From positions 404,165 through 468,164 of the forward strand of contig JARVKI010000025.1 in NCBI GenBank assembly GCA_036674765.1: a stretch of DNA of 64,000 bases. Reading direction: 5' to 3'. The stretch is from Seiridium cupressi. Its lineage: Eukaryota; Ascomycota; Sordariomycetes; Amphisphaeriales; Sporocadaceae. The position numbers and the translations under genes are program-made. The notes below the pieces were generated by a model that saw only the letters and a list, made by a program, of their open reading frames with translations, searched no databases and had not been told where the DNA came from. Each line of letters opens with the position of its first letter. Position 1 is the first letter of the stretch. Shown in pieces: positions 56,708 through 64,000 of the stretch.

Positions 56708-58618
56708 TCATGACTGCATCTCGTAGACTGGGCTGTCTTGTGGCCGCAAGGGGCAATTTGCATCTGGTCGTGCGGCACCAAGTCCATTCGGTGGGCTTGC
56801 AGCACTCAGCTCAGTCGGTGACCTAGCCCCGCTACCCAGCTCAGACGGCTCTGTGCCATACAGCATCGCTTGGTCCTTCGGATCTGTCTCGCCCATGTGG
56901 TTCCTCCCAGTCATAGCTGTGCTCCCTGGGCTTGCTGCCAATCGGGCTGAGCTTCTCCTCCTGTGCCACCAGAACGTTGCAATAGCCGCAGCCACGACTG
57001 CAAGTGCGCCAATGACTATACCGGCGATGGCCCCACCGCTGAGTTTTACGGATAATGTCCGAGGAGTTGGAGTGGGGGTTGCATTGACAGTTACTGTAGG
57101 AATAGCGCCAAAGGACACGGAGGATCCTTTGCCAAATGTATCTCTGGCAACGGTTTGTCCAAAGATGGACTTCAAATTGTTTGAGCTCCAGCTTTTGGAA
57201 GGCTCCTGCAACGTTGCACCTCCTTGACCACTTGAGGGAAAGTTAGGAATTCATCTCATCAGCCGTGAACTTATGGAAAAATCGATACTCACTTTCCCCC
57301 TATAATAGCACTGACCACATCAGGAACAGTGTACTCCAACGTCGGATCGAAACTGTTGCGCCAGACCAACAAGCTCGTGTCAAGGACCTTGAACGGCGGG
57401 TAGGTGTCGTTGCATTGCGTGTTCAGCTCCTTGGTCCCGTCTCGCACTGATCCACCCGTGGCAATCATCTGCCGATCGTTCCAAACATCACATTTGTGGG
57501 CAAGGCGGCCTATCGATGAATCAAGACTTTGATCAAGGTAGTTTCTGGCATCAACACGAATCCAAGTGAAAGAGGGCAGACTGAGGATATGTGTCTCGGC
57601 AATGGGAGTTCCATCGAATAGGTCCCAGCCACCATGCATAGTAATCTGGAAGCTTGAGTCGTCTGGGGCTGCAGATACGCCGACACATGCATCGGTGCGT
57701 GGTGAAGGGATATCTCCAGTAGCCTCCTGTAAGTACCACACGTTGGTTTGGATATCGTAGATGAATATCTGATCCATAGGTCGGCGGTCCCAGTCGAAAT
57801 TCTTGAATTCGGTTCCCCTGTGGGACGTGTCATATCCACCAAAGACAACCAGGATCCCCGCTGCACCCTTACGGACAAAAGCCATGCTGCCTAGTTGTAT
57901 GTCTGGACCGTGGATCCCCGAAGGACCCGAGTCGGAGTCCATGAAGGTCCACTATCGCTGGTCATGATCGAGGTTCTCGAACTTCGCAGTCCCGTTATGC
58001 GTGCCATTGCACGCCATAGTTCTACCTCCCGTGAAAAAGGCTGTACCTGAGATCGGATCGCTCGTGTGGATTCCATAGCTGTCGTTACCAAACATTATAG
58101 CGTTACCAGTAAATGTAACCTTCATCCATGTATCTGATACAGTGTTAAAGGCCCACAACTCCTTCGACACGTCACTCGTCTCTGTCCGTGCGAAAGAGTA
58201 TAACATTGTGTGGTTATAAGAGAAGCGGGTAGCAGCTCCTGACTGATCAGTGCCCTCTGTCGGTAATACCGGGAAGACGTCATTAGATATATCGACGGGA
58301 CCAGAAACATCGACGGTTTCATTCAGGGACAGCCAGAATAGCTCCGAGTCTGGATGAAGGGCCTGCCCATCATCAAACGCATATATTCCACCTCCGAAGA
58401 AGAGTCGATCGCCGATGATGGCAGCTATAGATTGATGTCAGCAATAGGGTCAACAAGAACCCACGGCCCATCAGACCATCAATCTCTTTCTTGCTTGGCC
58501 TACTTACTTCCATGTAGCTGAAGCCTACAGAGAGATCGTGCAGCGCCTTATTTTGAGAGGAGAAGAAGGAAAAACCATGCCATCCAAGAGGCTCCCATAA
58601 TGGATGTTCGCGAGGCAT
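56708..58618 (-). CDS. Kelch-repeat protein with C-terminal membrane span, one in-frame TAG
   Basis: Cell-surface-type beta-propeller. Exons: about 58618-58500, 58424-57293 and 57230-56708. The last intron is clean (GTGAGT, 62 nt). The first needs a GTAGGC donor to keep phase and is uncertain. Kelch blocks include IIGDRLFFGGGIYAFDDGQ, KELWAFNTVSDTWMKV, GTAFFTGGRTMAC, ILVVFGGYDTSHRG, DQIFIYDIQTNVWYLQEATG with DIPSPRTDACVGV, and MHGGWDLFDG then HILSLPSFTWIRVD. After a Ser/Thr-rich stalk comes one membrane span (AIAGIVIGALAVVAAAIATF) with a basic HRRR stop-transfer and a cytosolic tail. An in-frame TAG at 57952-57954 follows DHDQR and precedes WTFMD; a CAG to TAG change would explain it. Everything else is open. 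No signal peptide is visible at the proposed start. Confidence 0.78.
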
Positions 58619-59638
58619 TTTTCCCTGCTACTGAGTTGAATATATCTCGAAGGCGGTTGTGGGAACGGAAGAATCTCAACGGAAGAACAAGCTGAGGTGC
58701 TGCAACATTCAGGTCACCACTAGGCATTGGCCATCATGAGCTGGTCATAGTACCCGATAGGTCAAGTGCCCCGGTGATTCCTAGCGTGCGGTAACTACAT
58801 TGTACCCTTGGAAAGCCTCTGGACGTGGGCTGAGCTGTGCTACAGAGACTATTGGCAGAGGGAGGCACTAATTACGCGGATCCCGGTGGTTGATGGCGAC
58901 CAACCAATCTTCATCCATCCTGTTCACCTGTGCCGCACGAAAACCGCGCCGCGAATGGCATCAGGCGGCCACAGTGAGTTATGGAGGGAGAACATTCTCT
59001 ATTTCATCGATCATAATTCTTCGCAGCCATGAATCTGATGCAGCCCATTCCGCGACAGTCTTCCTGTCTGTCTACGCAGCGCTTTTCGAGGAGATGTGAT
59101 GTGCGTGACGAAGCGTTTTTAAGTGGCTGGTATGACAGATAATCTCACAGCGCGACGGGTGTTTGCAGAAGCGCAGCCTCATTGGCGGTCCACTTCCGAT
59201 TTTCGAGGCCACTTCCGACTCTTGGATGAAAGCCAGTCGCAATCTCCGTCAACTCTTTGTGCTCCGCTAGCCCGATGTCATAACCTTGCTATATGTCGGT
59301 CTCATTGGCAGACTGCACTATCATATGATCCGTTGTCATGGGGCCCGACGATTGCAGAGCAAAAACCGTTTGGTTGCGTGATAAAGCTGTGACACGAAAA
59401 CGCCCAGGCGCTTTCGAATTTACACACCCAAAACATCTAGGCTGACTGCTTTGCGTGGCAGACGACGACCACGACATCGGCACGAGCAAAGGCGTTCAGC
59501 TTCGTACCAGGTTCATGTACCGATGAGATAACTCGATTGCCTTTCGACCAAGTCGAGCTTACGGCTTTTCACTTCAACGTCAAATCACTGCCTGCACCCA
59601 CAGCACATGTGTCGCGTATTTTTCACAAACCTGATGCC
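58619..59638. other. Intergenic between divergent genes
   Basis: Divergent promoter space for the kelch (minus) and GT32 (plus) genes. Only short unrecognised frames occur. Confidence 0.5.
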
Positions 59639-60618
59639 ATGTCTCGCAGGATTCTCTATGCTCTGTACGGCAGCATCGGCATCAACGTCATCTTACTTGG
59701 GAAACTGGGCGGTTACTTTGACATAACCTCACATGGTCAGTCAATTTGCGGGGCGTTTGCTACCGGGACGAAACTAACCAGCCGTGCACAGCGAAGCCGG
59801 CCCCTTTGCCAATCCCAGTGCAGCCGGTTGCCATCGAAGAGTTCCCGAGAAAAATTTGGCAGAGCTGGAAGGATGATTCGGAGAACCCGACAGAGAGGAC
59901 CACAGGTTTCCCAAAGAAATGGCGAGAGCTCAACCCCGACTACCGCTACGAGCGCATCACGGATGCGAATATCAACGAGTACGTCCGGGGAAGGTACGAC
60001 GGCGACATCCCAGAAGTTTTCACCAAAGCGACAGACCCCATCCTCAAGGCGGACTACTTGCGATATCTTGTCTTGCTGGAAGAGGGAGGCGTCTGGGCCG
60101 ACATTGATGTGCTACCCCACCAGCCGATTTCGAAATGGGTGCCAGAAGAGCACCACGACCGCGTCAACCTCGTGGTCGGCATCGAGAATGACCACAGTGG
60201 AAAGCCAATCTGGCCTGGCTCGCCATATTCTGTGCAGCTGTCGCAGTACACCGTCTTGGCCAAACCACATCATCCCGCTATCGCCAATCTGGTGGGCAGC
60301 GTAAATAAGAATCTGAAGGCACTGCTCGAATCAAAAGCCTCAACTTCAAATCACATGGTCAGCTTCGAGGAGGTTATGACAAACACGGGCCCGTTCGCCT
60401 TCACTGACGCCCTCATGACTTATTTCGGAAGTGTTACAGGGCGCGAGCATAACGGGAACGAGTTCACGGCCTTGAAGGAGCCCGTGTTGATTGGTAATGT
60501 GTTGGTGCTTCCGAGAGTAAGTTTTGGGTGGCTAGGATCAGATGCACCGGCTAAGGAAGGGGATGTCCTGGTCCAGCACCTATTCATTGGCTCCTGGCGA
60601 GCAGGCCATCCAGGGTAA
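59639..60618 (+). CDS. GT32 glycosyltransferase (OCH1-like)
   Basis: Type II Golgi glycosyltransferase of family GT32, the alpha-mannosyltransferase family of yeast Och1. Two exons (59639-59735 and 59792-60618) with a 56-nt intron in phase 1, 307 residues. A short cytosolic basic start (MSRR) leads to one membrane anchor (ILYALYGSIGINVILLGKL). The catalytic domain starts EEFPRKIWQSWKDD (the IPKxIWQxWK motif), then ILKADYLRYLVLLEEGGVWA and the metal-binding DID (Asp136/Asp138) before VLPH. Downstream are NLVVGIEND, PFAFTDALMTYFG (TGPxxxTxA) and VLVQHLFIGSW (QHxxxGSW). It is likely to act in N-glycan or mannoprotein outer-chain synthesis; the exact linkage is unknown. Intact. Confidence 0.92.
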
Positions 60619-63600
60619 AACACTAGGTATAACGAATATGTAGACGGTTAGGCATAATAATCATCCATGAAGTGTACTCTAGTCGCGCAAGATCTGTCAC
60701 TCGTAAGGAACTCCTTAAAGGGACCATCAGACGTCGAGGAGAGAGTGACTCGACTGAAGCATCGGTGATAGCCGGAAGGAGCAAGAGGCAGTCACAGCCA
60801 TACGATATTAATCGTAATTTATGATGTTATCGGGATTACGCGGTTTTAAGGATTTCAGACCGAAGCAATCATTTCAGACAGACAAATTATTGAAGGTTGT
60901 GCAGCCTGTAACGCTACGGCATGGCTGCCATGAGGTCAAAAAAGACTCACCCGTAAGCAAGCCGCTAAGGCTGGTGGGTTGCAATCGTCAGCGAGCCGCA
61001 CCGATGATCTCAAATCTGGGGGTGGAACTGGTAACGACAATCAGCGCGCATCGCTTCTGGGATCCTGCGACGCTACGCTACCATGGTGGCGCAGCGCAGT
61101 CAGCTGCCGGAGCGGCACAAGATGCAAGGTTACTGCATGCCAAAGACACGATACCAACATGATGAGGATGCACGCAATCTGGAAGGTCTATTTGTGACAG
61201 TGTATCTGGGAACGAGATCTGGGAACGCGATCTTAATGCACGGGTCGTAAAGGTTTCGCAACTTGCAAACATTGTTGCGATCGTTGTTTCGAGAGATGTA
61301 GAGCTCCTTGTGCAATCTCCGTCATGTTTTGAGCTGGTTTTGCACGAGATGGCGGGCTGGAGGAACATCAAACTCTTCGCGTGTCATCGTCGGCCAAAGC
61401 TGGAGGCTGGGTTCTTTTGCTTTTCAGGCGGGTTCATCCGAAGAGTTGGCTCCGGGCCCGGAAGACTTGAGACAAGACCCTGAGTTCGGCCCACGATGGG
61501 CGCTACGGAGTTTCAAGCAGAGGCCGCTGGGTCGTGCGAATACAACTCGTCGAACACTAGGAAGAGTCAATCCGACGATGGTGAGTGGGAGTTCTTTTTC
61601 GCTTGATGTCTATACAATGTTCGACCTCTTGGTGGGTGGTCTTGTGGGCGAAACTGTACGAGCGATCTGTTTAACAAACAGCTCTTGGCAAAACGACATC
61701 CAACAGCGCTTGCGAGTCAGCCTCGAAATAAGCAATCGCGCGACGGTGAGGGAGATCAAGGTTTAACGGTTTGTCTTGCCCCTTATTTTCACGTGGCACG
61801 CCCAGATGCATCAGCTGTCGCTGCCCACGAGACTAGGTAGGATTTGTAACTGCGATTTGAATTCATGGGGTCAGTGACCTTAGGCAGTCGGAGGAGAGTG
61901 ATGCGCACAGGCATTCCTCGATGGCGCGACAAGTGCATGCCAGTATCGCACGAAGCCTGACTAGGTATTGCGTGTATCCATGGACTTTCTGAAGGGCTAG
62001 CTGCTGGCCCATGTGCGCTACTATCGACAGTAGAGCGTGCAGCGTTGCTGACGATGGGGAGAACGTGGTGAGTCGGGATTGGTGATGCGACGGTCGAGAG
62101 CCCTTGGCTTGCCAGCGAAGCGCACGATGCTACTGATTTGCGGTGGTGGTGAGTGATGTGGAAAAAAACAGTGGGTGCACACTGATTTCAATTTGAATGA
62201 AATGCCACCACCAGCGTACGTAGCCAACGTAACATTGTGGTGGGCTACCATCACCGGTGGGAAGGTTGTCCTACTATTAAACCCGGCCACGAGCGTGGCA
62301 CGCAAGGATAAGGATAAGGACGAGGATGACGGGGGTGGTGAGAGTGCTGGCATCGCACCCAGCCGACAGAATCCTTTCGACGTCCGACATGGAATAGATG
62401 CACTCGCCGGCCCCATCGCCAACGCTAGAAGCAATAGGCCTATCGTCATTTCGCAAGCTCCCGAGCCATTGACGGACGTGGAAATGGACTGTCGATCCGG
62501 CTTCAATCAATCGATAGACTCATCAGATAGGCTGCACGTGTGATAGAAGGCTTAAATTGAGGTTATTAAAGCGGTGAAATGGGTTTCCTCTTCCAATCAC
62601 TTCTCCGCAAAATCTCCCATGTCGCCCTTTTGCCCTTGAGCCTTAACCCCTAGTCTAGCCCGTGCTGTCGCAGTGATGCGAAGCCGGGCCCGGGCCAACT
62701 CTTCTTTGTCGGGCCAAGGCGCCGACAACTGAGGACAGGATGCTCAAGAGGATTAGGATGGATGGATTTTCTCGCAGCGGAGCCACTGTAATTGAGCACA
62801 TGCTGGTCTGCCTCTTCCGGGCTTAGCTCCAGGAACGACAGACGCGCTGCCAGTCGCTGAGACGTGCTGCAGGAACAGCCGTTGGATGTAGCGTTGCTAG
62901 TTGGATGCCACCCAATCTGACGCAACCTTAAATGGATCCTTGCCAAGCGCTGTCTCAAGCCCAGTAAGCCAATCAGTCGATGCAGTCGATTGCGCAAACC
63001 GGCCGTCCTCGTCCCTTGGTCTGGTCTGAGATTGTGCAATCTCGTCTGTTGGCTCGTTGACATATTTATGAATGGCCTCGACTAGCCTCGACCCCTCTGC
63101 GATGGAACGGGCGACAGGCTCTGGGGAAACGCCAAGCGAGACTTGAACAGAATCGCAATGGCTTCATGGAGATAATCCCTCACAATTGCCCATTGCTTAC
63201 GACGACGGAAGGGGGTCTCCTTTTGTGATGCATCTATTAGGCAGGCAACTTTCTTCGTGGTTTGTTGAGTTCTGTCTGCGCATCGCAACACACGATACCC
63301 CTCGGCGCTATCGAAAAGAATGCGACTGTAGCGCAACTCGCCTTGCCCCTCCATCATGAGCATTGAGAAACATGCAAAAAGCAATGAAGGGAGATGCACT
63401 GAAGAATGCACATTGCTTTCAATGTTTTTGCACAAGGCAAGATGTGCTGGTGGACGGGTAAATTGATTAGCTCACCATACCAATATTGGCTAGACTGGCG
63501 CAGTGACGGTGGTTGATTTAAATGCCCATGATCACTGTGCCTCGTAATTTCCGGTGTCTGTCTCATGAGACGAACCCGCAAAGGTACCCGATACTCCAAC

Positions 63601-63908
63601 ACTCATAGCAGCGGGGTCTGCAACCCGTGCGGAAGGAGTGTACTGGGAACATGTTTGACGGGGGAGTTATGAGGCCAGGCCGTGACGCATTGGAATTGTG
63701 CGCTTCGTGGGCGCGGACTGGTCTATCGTATCGCATGGTCAATGGTAAGAGGCTTGTTACCTCGTTACCGCGCCTATTGTCTGGTTAGGGGGCACCTTTG
63801 TTTTGGCGCTTTGGAGGGGACTCAAAGCAAAGTGCAGTGCGTGTAACAATAATGAAGGAGCCATAGTCGTCGCCCGGGCATCCACAAGGCCCTTGGCCGC
63901 CGGGCGCC
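60619..63908. other. Long region without a supported gene
   Basis: Frames of 110-160 codons occur on both strands (61308-61766 plus; 62021-62506, 62650-63063 and 63082-63435 minus) but none shows a known motif or spliced continuation. The 63.1-63.4 kb minus frame (LLFACFSMLMMEGQ) faintly recalls the C-terminal helices of fungal zinc-cluster regulators, too weak to call. A short duplicated unit (gatctgggaacg-like) lies near 61210-61230. Confidence 0.45.
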
Positions 63909-63950
63909 GGGGGGGGGGGGGGCGGGGGGGCGGGGGGGGGGGGGGGGGGG

Positions 63951-64000
<50 letters not shown>
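63909..64000. repeat. Poly-G tract at window end (likely artefact)
   Basis: About 90 nt of G interrupted by three or four isolated C. This does not look like a telomere repeat, rDNA or microsatellite with a clear unit. Such ends are typical of no-signal poly-G calls on two-colour sequencers or of a collapsed contig edge. Confidence 0.85.

Noticed and set aside
61308..62543. Frames of 122-161 codons on both strands
   Set aside because: Mutually overlapping, no motif, no splice continuation, composition typical of chance frames.
63909..64000. Telomere
   Set aside because: Fungal telomeres are (TTAGGG)n; this tract is almost only G with no repeat unit.
1..64000. CRISPR array or bacterial operons
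   Set aside because: No regularly spaced repeats; introns, the nuclear-type tRNA and gene families are fungal.

Overview
The window looks like filamentous ascomycete nuclear DNA, most likely from an Aspergillus/Penicillium-type (Eurotiales) mould. Evidence: genes cut by 50-70 nt introns with GTAAGT/GTGAGT donors and CAG/TAG acceptors, and typical mould families (AA11 LPMO, pectin lyase, Zn2Cys6 factor, HET and 2EXR proteins, PTH11-type rhodopsin-domain receptor, DHA1-type MFS, GT32). The species is inference. Coding density is low and genes sit on both strands.

Layout. 0-5 kb: two broken 2EXR-domain genes, then an AA11 chitin-type LPMO with a 1-nt frameshift. 5-10.8 kb: no gene seen. 10.9-18.8 kb: an intact P450, a tRNA-Gly(GCC), an intact pectin lyase, a dead class I/II aminotransferase remnant and an intact DUF1993 protein. 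19.5-23.7 kb: a DUF3176-like membrane relic, a Lys-rich coiled-coil protein and a tiny two-exon Gly/aromatic/Cys protein. 26.7-32.3 kb: a secreted acidic protein (one frameshift), a frame-broken Zn2Cys6 regulator, a clearly dead SDR reductase and an intact aldo/keto reductase. 33.9-40.5 kb: a valyl-tRNA synthetase pseudogene lacking its catalytic HIGH and editing regions, a secreted TIM-barrel-like protein without a recognisable N-terminus, and an intact five-exon MFS transporter. 45.2-50.9 kb: an intact rhodopsin-domain receptor and two complementary pieces of HET protein on opposite strands. 53-60.6 kb: an alpha/beta hydrolase, a GNAT acetyltransferase (one frameshift), a fungal luciferase-domain protein, a kelch-repeat membrane protein with one nonsense codon, and a GT32 glycosyltransferase. 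The window ends in about 90 nt of near-pure G, probably artefactual.

The main theme is decay. About half of the recognisable genes are interrupted, while nine others (P450, pectin lyase, DUF1993, AKR, MFS, receptor, hydrolase, luciferase-domain, GT32; together about 11 kb of coding sequence) are completely open. A uniformly error-ridden assembly would not leave those intact, so many lesions are probably real, but lone 1-nt indels in A runs could still be sequencing errors. No PKS, NRPS or terpene synthase backbone gene, no CRISPR and no intact transposon was seen. Functionally the intact genes fit a saprobe or plant-associated lifestyle: pectin and chitin attack, drug/metabolite efflux, detoxifying oxidoreductases and surface sensing.
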